From the NCBI GenBank assembly GCA_947627075.1, contig CANQUR010000041.1:1-11624 (forward strand): a stretch of 11,624 bases of DNA, read 5' to 3'. Shown in pieces: positions 1-7,052 of the stretch. Position numbers and translations under genes: made by a program. Position 1 is the first letter of the stretch; each line of letters begins with the position of its first letter. Under the pieces are notes generated by a model. It was not told the DNA's origin. It searched no databases and saw only the letters and a list, made by a program, of their open reading frames with translations. Source of the stretch: an uncultured Clostridia bacterium (GTDB lineage Bacteria > Bacillota > Clostridia > Christensenellales > Pumilibacteraceae).

Positions 1-905
1 ATGATTATAAGAAAAATCTTGTCAATGAGATCGAAACCATAGACAATAAACGTACTCAATATACGAATTTACTGCAATCTCTTAATGAACGCAAGCTATC
101 CGAAGAGTATCAATTGCAAAAAGTCGATACCGATATTGAATCTATGGAAAACAACATACGCGAACAGTATGATCTTGACTATAGCGGCTGCCTTGCTTAT
201 AAATCGGAAAACTTTAATATATCCGATGGTGTCGCCTTGATCAATAAGATAAAACGACAAATATCGGCTTTAGGGAATATCAATATTGATGCAATAGAAC
301 AATGTAAAATTGTTTATGAAGAATATCATAACCTTGATGAGCAACGTCAAGATCTCGAAAAAGCAGAAGCTGATCTTGTCAAAATAATAAATGATTTATC
401 GGTCGATATGATCAAAATTTTCTCTACGCAATTCGAACAAATAAGAATCAATTTTATAAAAACATTTAAGGAACTGTTCGATGGCGGTAATGCAGATCTG
501 ATTTTATTGGAAAACGAAGATCCGCTTGCTGCCGGCGTTGAAATCGTAGCTCAACCTCCGCAAAAAAAATTACAAAGCATTTCGCTTCTTTCGGGCGGGG
601 AAAGAGCTCTTACGGCTATTGCAATACTGTTTGCAATCTTGCGTCTCAAACCTATGCCGTTTTGTGTTCTTGACGAAATAGAAGCGGCGCTCGACGATGC
701 CAATGCATCAAGATTTGCTCAATATCTCCGCAGATTTTCAGAAGAGACGCAATTTATTGTCATTACTCACAGAAAACCCACTATGGAACTTTCGGATAAT
801 CTTTATGGCGTTACAATGGAAGAACGCGGAGTCAGCAAAATAGTATCTGTAAAATTAAGTGAAGCAGTAAAACAAGCTGCAAAAACCGTTGCAGAAGGAG
901 CATAA
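1..905 (+). CDS. smc: Chromosome partition protein SMC, C-terminal part (5' end outside window)
   Basis: The frame is open from the first full codon (position 3), giving 300 residues of the C-terminal arm and head of SMC; the N-terminal Walker A half and the hinge lie upstream of the window. The first 120 or so residues are charged and helical, as expected for the returning coiled-coil arm. The ABC signature LLSGGERAL is at about 585-608, followed by Walker B and D-loop residues FCVLDEIEAALDDAN at about 660-704 and the switch histidine in VITHRK. SMC dimers with ScpA and ScpB load at parS sites and organise the chromosome; the head binds ATP between Walker A and the signature of the partner head. 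A strong AAGGAG within the last codons (895-900) serves ftsY, so the two genes are almost certainly one operon. The internal TTG at 114 is not a real start, since the frame runs through it. Confidence 0.96.
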   Translation, partial: DYKKNLVNEIETIDNKRTQYTNLLQSLNERKLSEEYQLQKVDTDIESMENNIREQYDLDYSGCLAYKSENFNISDGVALINKIKRQISALGNINIDAIEQCKIVYEEYHNLDEQRQDLEKAEADLVKIINDLSVDMIKIFSTQFEQIRINFIKTFKELFDGGNADLILLENEDPLAAGVEIVAQPPQKKLQSISLLSGGERALTAIAILFAILRLKPMPFCVLDEIEAALDDANASRFAQYLRRFSEETQFIVITHRKPTMELSDNLYGVTMEERGVSKIVSVKLSEAVKQAAKTVAEGA

Positions 906-911
906 GAGCTT

Positions 912-1838
912 ATGGGATTGTTTAGTAAGATAAAAGAAGGCTTAAAGAAAACAAGAGATAAAATTGCATTTGCGTTCAATAAACTATTTACGGGCGGAGC
1001 TTTAGATGACGATTTTTATGATGAGCTTGAAGAAGTTTTGATCTCTGCCGATGTGGGCGTAGAAGCTACAGATGAAATTCTCGAAAGGTTGCGTGATGCG
1101 GTCGATGAAAAACTAATCCGAACGCGTGAAGAAGTAAGAGACGAGCTTAAATATATTTTGTGCGAGTTATTGGATGAAAATGAAATACCCGAATATTCAT
1201 ATCCGTTAGTCATAATGGTTGCCGGCGTTAACGGCGTCGGAAAAACCACAGCAATAGGTAAGCTCGCAAACAAATTTCGCAAAATGGGAAAATCCGTGAC
1301 TTTAGCGGCTGCAGATACATTCAGAGCTGCTGCAGCCGAACAGCTAACCGTATGGGCAGATAGAGCAGATGTGCGCATAATAAAACACGCAGAAGGAGCG
1401 GATCCTGCTGCAGTAGTATATGATGCTATAGCAAGTGCAAAAAGTAAAAATACAGACGTATTACTCATAGATACGGCAGGTAGATTGCACAATAAAAAGA
1501 ACCTAATGAACGAGCTCAATAAGATTATGCGTGTCATAGATAGGGAATATCCCAACGCAATGCGCTTAAATTATATTGTTTTGGATGCTACAACAGGACA
1601 AAATGCAGTGTCTCAAGTTGACGTATTTGATGAAATGATAGATATAGACGGTATAATCCTAACAAAATTAGATGGCACAGCAAAAGGCGGAGTCGTGCTT
1701 TCAATTGCCGGACAGCTTGCCGTACCCGTTGTATATATTGGTGTTGGAGAAGGAATAGACGATCTTGAAGATTTCGATAGCGAAAGCTTTGTCAATGCTT
1801 TATTTGATGACGGTTCTCAAGATGATGCAAAATCATAA
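912..1838 (+). CDS. ftsY: Signal recognition particle receptor FtsY (SRP GTPase)
   Basis: FtsY docks SRP-bound ribosomes at the membrane and passes them to SecYEG; GTP hydrolysis in the FtsY-Ffh pair resets the cycle. The 308-residue protein has an N-terminal amphipathic basic helix (about 1-25, likely membrane contact), a helical N domain (about 30-95) and a GTPase G domain. Visible motifs: G1 GVNGVGKT (105-112), DTFRAAA (135-141), G3 DTAGR (187-191), DATTGQ (225-230), G4 TKLDGTAKGG (251-260) and the closing GVGEGIDDL (277-285). There is no long acidic A domain, as is usual in Gram-positive FtsY. It starts 6 nt after smc, with an AAGGAG site 11 nt upstream inside the smc end. The rnc-smc-ftsY order is common in Firmicutes. 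The usual ylxM-ffh genes do not follow; instead the next gene, rqcH, is on the other strand. Confidence 0.97.
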   Translation: MGLFSKIKEGLKKTRDKIAFAFNKLFTGGALDDDFYDELEEVLISADVGVEATDEILERLRDAVDEKLIRTREEVRDELKYILCELLDENEIPEYSYPLVIMVAGVNGVGKTTAIGKLANKFRKMGKSVTLAAADTFRAAAAEQLTVWADRADVRIIKHAEGADPAAVVYDAIASAKSKNTDVLLIDTAGRLHNKKNLMNELNKIMRVIDREYPNAMRLNYIVLDATTGQNAVSQVDVFDEMIDIDGIILTKLDGTAKGGVVLSIAGQLAVPVVYIGVGEGIDDLEDFDSESFVNALFDDGSQDDAKS

Positions 1839-1844
1839 TTAATA

Positions 1845-3539
1845 TTACTGCTCTTTGAAATCCAAAATACTTTTTGGTGAAACATACACGGTTTTTTGAT
1901 TGGTGTAATTAACTCTTCCCGGTCCGCCGCCACTAATTTGTTTAACAAATTTTGCGTAGGTGTAATCGACTGCAACTTTATCTGCCATTTTGCTTTTGGA
2001 GTAATATGCGGCAAGTTGAGCGCCATTAACAATTATTTCATTAGGTACGATCTTATTGCAAGAGTGAATTATTACGTGACTTCCATGAGCGCCTACAACG
2101 TGTAACCAAATATCCTTTTCATCTGCGCTTTTATATAATCTGTCATTTTGAACATTGTTTTTTCCTATATCGATTTTGAACCCGCCAACTATAACAGATA
2201 AAAATTCAGAAACAATTTTTTTACGGTTTTTTGCTTCTTTTCTTTGTAATAGTTTCAGTTGATAAAGTTCGTTTTCGACATCCTCGAGATCCGATCGAGT
2301 AGAGCATAATTCAAAGGAGTTCATTGCATTTTCATATTGCATAAGCATTGTTTGCGAATCTTTGATTTGTTTTTCAAGAGCATACAATGTGCTCTTTTTT
2401 TTGTTATATTTCTTATAATATGCTTGTGCGTTTTCTGCAGGAGTCTTGTTTATGTCTAACATAATCAGCATAGACTCACCGGTGTAGTAATTTTCCACTT
2501 CTATCGATGGATCGCCTTTTTTTATTCTATAAATGTTTGACGTCAACAATTCTCCTTTTATGCGATCCTTTTCATAATCCATGCATTCAAGTTTTTTTAG
2601 AGCAAACTCTTCGAGTTTTTTCCTTGTCCGTTTCTCGGCATTTTTTACGATAGTCATCAGCCTTTTTAATTGAGCGCCGAGTTCGCTGTGGTCGTTTTTG
2701 TTTTCATAAAACAGATCCATGCAGTCGCTTAAAAGTTCATGATATTCGACATCACCCGTAACTGAAATAAAAGGCGAAGTATAAAAATCAATGTACTTTC
2801 CGCTGTATTTTATCAGACATGGATTTTTTACATTGTAAATGCCATTCAACGATTTATAAATTGTTTCAGCTTCTTCTTTACAAGATATTTTTCTTATACT
2901 ACCGATGGCTCTGACCACACACTCGGTTATAGTTGCCGGTGCCATTCCACTCATGACAGATAAAATATATTTATCCGGGCGATCACCTTCGAATTTAGCA
3001 AGTAAATCTATTATTTTCGGATCGTTGGGCAAAAGCTTATCTTGCGCGGGAATAGGAGTATAAGGTAGTCCGGGTAATATCAAACGTTTTGGAGAAATAT
3101 CCGGAGTAATATGTTTAATTGCTTCTGATATAATATTGTTTTCGTCCACTAAAATTATGTTGGAATAAGTTCCCGTTATTTCTATAACAATTTTCCGTTT
3201 TGCTTCTGTAAATTCGCTTTTACAAAGGATGTCTATAAAGATCACTCGTTCATAAGGCTGAGAGTATATTCCAAGTATAGAACCATTGCCTATGTGTTTT
3301 CTGAGATGCATCAAAAAAGACGGGGCTGTTATAGGATTTTCCTTGAGCGTATGAGTTAAATGTATGCGTGGAGATGAGGCTAAAGCCGACGCCAATAAAA
3401 AATAAGTATTTTTACCGCTATGACATTTGAAAATTATTTCGCTGTTATTGGGCATAAATATTTTTTCTATTCGTGCACCCTGCAGACAATCATTCAATTC
3501 TTTTGCTATAAATGAGTAATTAAGAGCGTCGTTTGGCAT
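1845..3539 (-). CDS. rqcH: Ribosome quality control protein RqcH (NFACT / Rqc2 family)
   Basis: RqcH binds 50S subunits that carry a stalled peptidyl-tRNA, recruits tRNA-Ala and directs template-free addition of C-terminal alanine tails, which mark the chain for degradation. At 564 residues it has normal family length. The NFACT-N domain (about 1-180) begins MPNDAL, with RIHLT at 58-62 and the APSFLMHLRKH segment at 72-82. Residues E97-R98 sit where B. subtilis RqcH has the functionally required D97-R98 pair. A charged, Lys-rich coiled-coil middle spans about 285-440. The C-terminal NFACT-R domain (about 450-555) shows NNVQNDRLYK, DIWLHVVGAHGSHVII and PGRVNYTNQKTVYV. The start ATG has only a weak ribosome site (GCGAG), but a good promoter lies about 30 nt upstream. 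The gene is convergent with ftsY, with 6 nt between the stops, and divergent from tig. Older annotations call such proteins fibronectin-binding proteins. Confidence 0.95.
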   Translation of the reverse strand: MPNDALNYSFIAKELNDCLQGARIEKIFMPNNSEIIFKCHSGKNTYFLLASALASSPRIHLTHTLKENPITAPSFLMHLRKHIGNGSILGIYSQPYERVIFIDILCKSEFTEAKRKIVIEITGTYSNIILVDENNIISEAIKHITPDISPKRLILPGLPYTPIPAQDKLLPNDPKIIDLLAKFEGDRPDKYILSVMSGMAPATITECVVRAIGSIRKISCKEEAETIYKSLNGIYNVKNPCLIKYSGKYIDFYTSPFISVTGDVEYHELLSDCMDLFYENKNDHSELGAQLKRLMTIVKNAEKRTRKKLEEFALKKLECMDYEKDRIKGELLTSNIYRIKKGDPSIEVENYYTGESMLIMLDINKTPAENAQAYYKKYNKKKSTLYALEKQIKDSQTMLMQYENAMNSFELCSTRSDLEDVENELYQLKLLQRKEAKNRKKIVSEFLSVIVGGFKIDIGKNNVQNDRLYKSADEKDIWLHVVGAHGSHVIIHSCNKIVPNEIIVNGAQLAAYYSKSKMADKVAVDYTYAKFVKQISGGGPGRVNYTNQKTVYVSPKSILDFKEQ

Positions 3540-3574
3540 ATTATCTCGCTTTTTAACGTAAATTTTATATTTTT

Positions 3575-3603
3575 ATTATATTCCAAAACGATATATAAGT
3601 CAA
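3575..3603 (-). promoter_or_regulatory. Sigma-A type promoter of rqcH
   Basis: Read on the minus strand, TTGACT (3603-3598) and a perfect TATAAT (3580-3575) are separated by exactly 17 nt. The predicted start near 3568 gives a leader of about 29 nt to the rqcH ATG. It lies head to head with the tig promoter, with only 6 nt between the two -35 boxes. Confidence 0.75.
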
Positions 3604-3609
3604 TAGAAT

Positions 3610-3638
3610 TTGACAAAAGAATTTGATTGTGGTATCAT
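3610..3638 (+). promoter_or_regulatory. Sigma-A type promoter of the tig-clpP-clpX operon
   Basis: A perfect TTGACA (3610-3615) is followed after 17 nt by TATCAT (3633-3638), and the TGG just before the -10 gives the extended TGn motif. The predicted start is near 3645, about 40 nt before tig. The tig ribosome site AAAGGAG ends 4 nt before the ATG. I see no CIRCE element (HrcA) and no CtsR-type GGTCAAA tandem here, so heat-shock control of the classical kind is not evident. Confidence 0.8.
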
Positions 3639-3684
3639 ATACGTTGCGTAACGAAATGAAATATTTTATAAGCAAAGGAGTAAT

Positions 3685-5103
3685 ATGAATTACCAACTGG
3701 AAAAATCGGAAGGCAAAGTCAAATTCACCTTCACGATAACCCCTAATGAATGGGAAGAAGAAGTCAACAATGCATACATTAGATCAAAAAACCGATTTAA
3801 TGTACCCGGATTCCGCAAAGGTCATGCACCGAGAAAAACGATTGAGAATTATTATGGCAAAGGCGTATTCTTTGATGATGCCATAAACAATTGTGTTAAA
3901 AAATCTTACTCAAAAGCACTCGACGAAAATGCGGATGTTTATCCTGTAGATGAACCAAAAGTAGATATCGAAAAGTTCGACGAAAGTGAAATCAAATTTA
4001 CTTTGGAAGTAACGGTAAAACCCGAAGTTAAGCTTGGCGCTTATACAGGTATTAATTTGGAAAAAGTTGAGTATACTGTTAAGCAGGATGAAGTCAAATC
4101 TCGCATCGAGCTCGATAGAAAAGCGCATACGCGCAAGATCGAAATCAAGGACAGAACTGTTAAAGATGGTGACAAACTCACCATAGATTATACAGGCAAA
4201 ATAAACGGAGTCAAATTCGAAGGCGGTTCTGCGGAAAAACAAGAACTTTTGATCGGCAGTAAAACATTTATTCCCGGTTTTGAAGAACAGCTTGTCGGAA
4301 TGAATATCGGTGAAACAAAGGACATAACTGTAAAATTTCCCGATGATTATCATGCAAAAGATTTAGCTGGGAAAGACGCTGTCTTTACTGTAAAAGTATG
4401 CTCCGGCATAGTTGAAGAGATCCCTGAGGAAAATGATGATTTTGCCCAGGAAATGGGACCGTATGAAACCTTTGCAGATTACAAAAAAGATATCGAGAAG
4501 CAATTAAAAGAAGCTGCAAAAAATCGTGCAAAGTTAGCCGAAGAAAATAATTTGATAGAGGCAATCGTTGCCAATGCCGAATTTACCGTACCCGATTGCA
4601 TGGTCGAGACTGAGCTCAACTATGAACTTAATGATTTTGCAAATAGATTATCAAATAGCGGTATCAAGATCAAAGATTACTTCAAATATATGGGTTCTAA
4701 TGTTGAAGAATTCAAGTCCGAACGTCGTAATGATGCGCTCACAACAGTAAAAACGCGCTTGGTGATCGAAGCTTTAATGAAAGAATTAAAGGATTCCGGT
4801 AAAATCAATGTTACCGATCAAGAAGTTGAAGATAAGATAAAGGAATTTTCCGAGAAGGTTAAATTAACTGTAGAAGATATTAAAAAGACGGGTCAAGAGG
4901 AATATATAAGAAATGAACTTCTTATGGATAAACTTATCAAATATTTGACCGAGAACAATACTTTTACAAAGGCAGCGCCTAAAGCGAAGAAGACCGATAA
5001 AAAAGCGGAAAGCCAAGAAGAAGCAACTTCGGAAGAAAAACCATTAAAGGAAAAAGAAGAAAAACCTAAAACCCAAAGAACCAAAAAGACAGAAAATAAA
5101 TAA
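3685..5103 (+). CDS. tig: Trigger factor, ribosome-bound chaperone with extended basic/acidic tail
   Basis: Trigger factor binds the 50S exit tunnel next to L23 and shields emerging chains; it also has peptidyl-prolyl isomerase activity. The ribosome-binding signature GFRKGHAP is at residues 42-49 of the N-terminal domain (about 1-115). The FKBP-like PPIase domain follows at about 150-250, with GDKLTIDYTGKING, FIPGFEEQLVGMNIGE and AVFTVKV. The helical C-terminal chaperone domain runs to about 428. Total length is 472 residues, longer than the usual 430 or so, because of a roughly 44-residue C-terminal tail made almost only of Lys, Glu, Ala, Thr and Pro. It heads an operon: clpP starts 23 nt later and clpX 11 nt after clpP. 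The tig-clpP-clpX order is standard in Clostridia and couples folding with proteolysis. Confidence 0.96.
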   Translation: MNYQLEKSEGKVKFTFTITPNEWEEEVNNAYIRSKNRFNVPGFRKGHAPRKTIENYYGKGVFFDDAINNCVKKSYSKALDENADVYPVDEPKVDIEKFDESEIKFTLEVTVKPEVKLGAYTGINLEKVEYTVKQDEVKSRIELDRKAHTRKIEIKDRTVKDGDKLTIDYTGKINGVKFEGGSAEKQELLIGSKTFIPGFEEQLVGMNIGETKDITVKFPDDYHAKDLAGKDAVFTVKVCSGIVEEIPEENDDFAQEMGPYETFADYKKDIEKQLKEAAKNRAKLAEENNLIEAIVANAEFTVPDCMVETELNYELNDFANRLSNSGIKIKDYFKYMGSNVEEFKSERRNDALTTVKTRLVIEALMKELKDSGKINVTDQEVEDKIKEFSEKVKLTVEDIKKTGQEEYIRNELLMDKLIKYLTENNTFTKAAPKAKKTDKKAESQEEATSEEKPLKEKEEKPKTQRTKKTENK

Positions 5104-5126
5104 AATAATTTTAGGAGAATGCGGCT

Positions 5127-5720
5127 ATGATCAAAAATCAATTAGTACCTATGGTAGTAGAGCAACTTGACAGAGGCGAGAGATCATATGATATCTATTC
5201 AAGATTGCTTGAAGACAGAATAGTTTTTTTGTCCGGAGAAATTGATGATACTTCGGCGAATATAGTTATTGCTCAACTGATTTATTTGGAAAGCAAAGAC
5301 GCCGACAAAGATATTTGCTTGTATATTAACAGCCCCGGAGGAAGCGTGACAGCAGGAATGGGAATTTACGACACCATGAATTATATCAAATGTGATGTAA
5401 GTACTGTTTGTGTAGGTATGGCTGCTTCTATGGGCGCATTTTTACTTTCGTCCGGCGCTAAAGGCAAAAGATTTGCTTTGCGTAACAGCGAAGTTATGAT
5501 CCATCAACCTTTAGGTGGCGCACAGGGACAGGCAAGTGATATAGAAATCGTCGCTAAACATATCATGAGGACAAAGGAAAAAATGATTAAGATCCTTGCC
5601 GAAAATTGCGGACAATCGATTGAAAAAGTAGAACATGATGTCGATAGAGACAATTACATGAGCGCGGAAGAAGCCCTTGAATATGGACTCATAGACGCAA
5701 TATATGATAAAAGATCGTAG
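5127..5720 (+). CDS. clpP: ATP-dependent Clp protease proteolytic subunit ClpP
   Basis: ClpP forms the double-heptamer barrel that degrades substrates unfolded by ClpX or ClpC. The 197-residue length is typical. The serine protease triad is visible: Ser101 in GMAASMGAF, His126 in MIHQPLGG and Asp175 in DVDRDNYMSA. Spacings of 25 (Ser-His) and 49 (His-Asp) residues match the family. The oxyanion-loop glycines are in INSPGGSVTAG (68-77). The N-terminal region LVPMVVEQLDRGERSYDIYSRLL is the usual axial-gate segment, and little or no propeptide is expected. AGGAG (5113-5117) lies 9 nt before the ATG. It is the middle gene of tig-clpP-clpX and has no promoter of its own that I can see. Confidence 0.97.
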   Translation: MIKNQLVPMVVEQLDRGERSYDIYSRLLEDRIVFLSGEIDDTSANIVIAQLIYLESKDADKDICLYINSPGGSVTAGMGIYDTMNYIKCDVSTVCVGMAASMGAFLLSSGAKGKRFALRNSEVMIHQPLGGAQGQASDIEIVAKHIMRTKEKMIKILAENCGQSIEKVEHDVDRDNYMSAEEALEYGLIDAIYDKRS

Positions 5721-5724
5721 GAGG
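5719..5724 (+). promoter_or_regulatory. Ribosome binding site that fixes a TTG start for clpX
   Basis: AGGAGG overlaps the last two bases of the clpP TAG stop. It is 7 nt from TTG at 5732, the correct distance, but 19 nt from the first in-frame ATG at 5744. This supports TTG as the clpX start and suggests translational coupling to clpP. Confidence 0.8.
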
Positions 5725-5731
5725 GAAATAC

Positions 5732-6952
5732 TTGAATTATAATATGGGACCAAAATGCTCCTTTTGCGGTCGGCCTGAATCTACCGTTGATTTGATTCAC
5801 GGACCGAACAATGTTTATATTTGCAAAGACTGTACGGATATTTGCAGCAATGAATTTCATTTGAAAGAAAATGAAGCCTCAAAAGATCTCAATTTGCTTA
5901 AGCCTATGGAGATAAAGGCACGCCTTGATGAATATATAATAGGGCAAGAATCTGCAAAAAAATTCCTTTCTGTTGCTGTATACAATCATTATAAGCGCGT
6001 TAATTATAACCTTACTCAATCATATAATGATGATATGGAACTTAAGAAGACAAATATACTCATGCTGGGGCCTACAGGTAGCGGAAAAACATTGCTTGCT
6101 CAAACTCTGTCACGCATACTTAATGTTCCTTTTGCTGTTGCAGACGCAACTACGCTTACCGAAGCAGGGTATGTAGGAGAAGATGTAGAAAATATTCTTC
6201 TTAAACTTATACAGAACGCCGATTATGATGTTAAACGAGCTGAAAGAGGTATCGTCTATATAGATGAAATAGATAAGATTGCCAGAAAAAGCGAAAATGT
6301 AAGTATAACTCGAGATGTTTCAGGTGAAGGCGTTCAGCAAGCATTGCTCAAAATAGTGGAAAGTACTGTTGCCAATGTGCCTCCACAAGGCGGCAGGAAA
6401 CATCCGCAACAGGAATTTATTCAGATCGATACTACTAATATATTATTTATCTTCGGCGGGGCTTTTGTGGGCTTGGATAAAATAATAGAAAAACGAACAC
6501 AAAACAAATTACTTGGTTTCGGGTCGCAGTTGACGGAATCGGTCAAATTAAGTAATGAAACCATTCAACCTACCGACCTTATCAAATACGGTCTTATTCC
6601 CGAATTTGTGGGGCGTATACCGGTTACTGTCAGCTTGGATCCGTTGGAAAAATCCGATCTTATACGTATACTGCGCGAACCCAAGGATGCGCTTGTAAAG
6701 CAATATAAAAAGCTCATGGAAATGGATGGCATAGAACTTACTTTTGAAGATGGATGTCTCGAGGCTATTGCAGATAAGGCTATAGCGCTTAAAACAGGCG
6801 CAAGAGGCTTAAGATCCATAATCGAGAATTGTATGACCGATATAATGTATTCCGCCCCGTCAAAGGGCGATGTGGACAAAATAATAGTAGGAAAGGATTG
6901 CGTACTAAAATCATGTCCGCCTAAAATAATAAGCAAGAAAAAAGCAGTATAA
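5732..6952 (+). CDS. clpX: ATP-dependent Clp protease ATP-binding subunit ClpX
   Basis: ClpX is a hexameric AAA+ unfoldase that feeds substrates into ClpP. The 406-residue protein has an N-terminal zinc-binding domain with Cys9, Cys12, Cys31 and Cys34, Walker A GPTGSGKT (113-120), the pore-1 loop GYVGED (146-151), Walker B IVYIDE (174-179), the RKH loop (222-224), the LGF loop that docks on ClpP (261-263) and sensor 2 in TGARGLRS near 350-360. All elements of a working ClpX that partners ClpP are present. The start is TTG at 5732, chosen by ribosome-site spacing; an ATG start at 5744 would remove four residues and leave the zinc domain intact. No lon gene follows, unlike many Firmicutes; the operon ends at a strong terminator 8 nt downstream. 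Confidence 0.97.
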   Translation: MNYNMGPKCSFCGRPESTVDLIHGPNNVYICKDCTDICSNEFHLKENEASKDLNLLKPMEIKARLDEYIIGQESAKKFLSVAVYNHYKRVNYNLTQSYNDDMELKKTNILMLGPTGSGKTLLAQTLSRILNVPFAVADATTLTEAGYVGEDVENILLKLIQNADYDVKRAERGIVYIDEIDKIARKSENVSITRDVSGEGVQQALLKIVESTVANVPPQGGRKHPQQEFIQIDTTNILFIFGGAFVGLDKIIEKRTQNKLLGFGSQLTESVKLSNETIQPTDLIKYGLIPEFVGRIPVTVSLDPLEKSDLIRILREPKDALVKQYKKLMEMDGIELTFEDGCLEAIADKAIALKTGARGLRSIIENCMTDIMYSAPSKGDVDKIIVGKDCVLKSCPPKIISKKKAV

Positions 6953-6959
6953 TACAAAA

Positions 6960-6999
6960 ATGCACACTCTGGCGAATTTTTTGAGTGTGCATAATTTTT
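6960..6999. terminator. Bidirectional intrinsic terminator between clpX and the convergent PadR-like gene
   Basis: ATGCACACTC (6960-6969) pairs perfectly over 10 bp with GAGTGTGCAT (6983-6992) across a 13-nt loop. On the plus strand a run of five T follows at 6995-6999, ending the tig operon. On the minus strand the five A at 6956-6960 give a T run right after the stem, ending the convergent gene whose stop is at 7053. Confidence 0.85.
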
Positions 7000-7052
7000 A
7001 TATCAATAATAAAAAATATGCCGATCCGCAAAGTGAACGACATATTTATTTT

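Noticed and set aside
1016..1555. 179-codon open frame on the minus strand inside ftsY
   Set aside because: It lies wholly antisense to a clear FtsY, is Ser/Ala-rich in the way expected of a complementary frame, and has no ribosome site or recognisable domain.
1862..1877. CCAAAA-TACT-TTTTGG hairpin as terminator between ftsY and rqcH
   Set aside because: Only 6 bp, inside the rqcH coding end, and not followed by a T run on either strand.
3540..3684. CIRCE or CtsR heat-shock operator before tig
   Set aside because: The TTGAC/GTCAA dyad here is just the two opposed -35 boxes; neither the TTAGCACTC pair nor the GGTCAAA tandem is present.
3910..4353. 147-codon open frame on the minus strand inside tig
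   Set aside because: Antisense shadow of the trigger factor PPIase region; Phe/Tyr-rich composition from complementing Lys/Glu codons.
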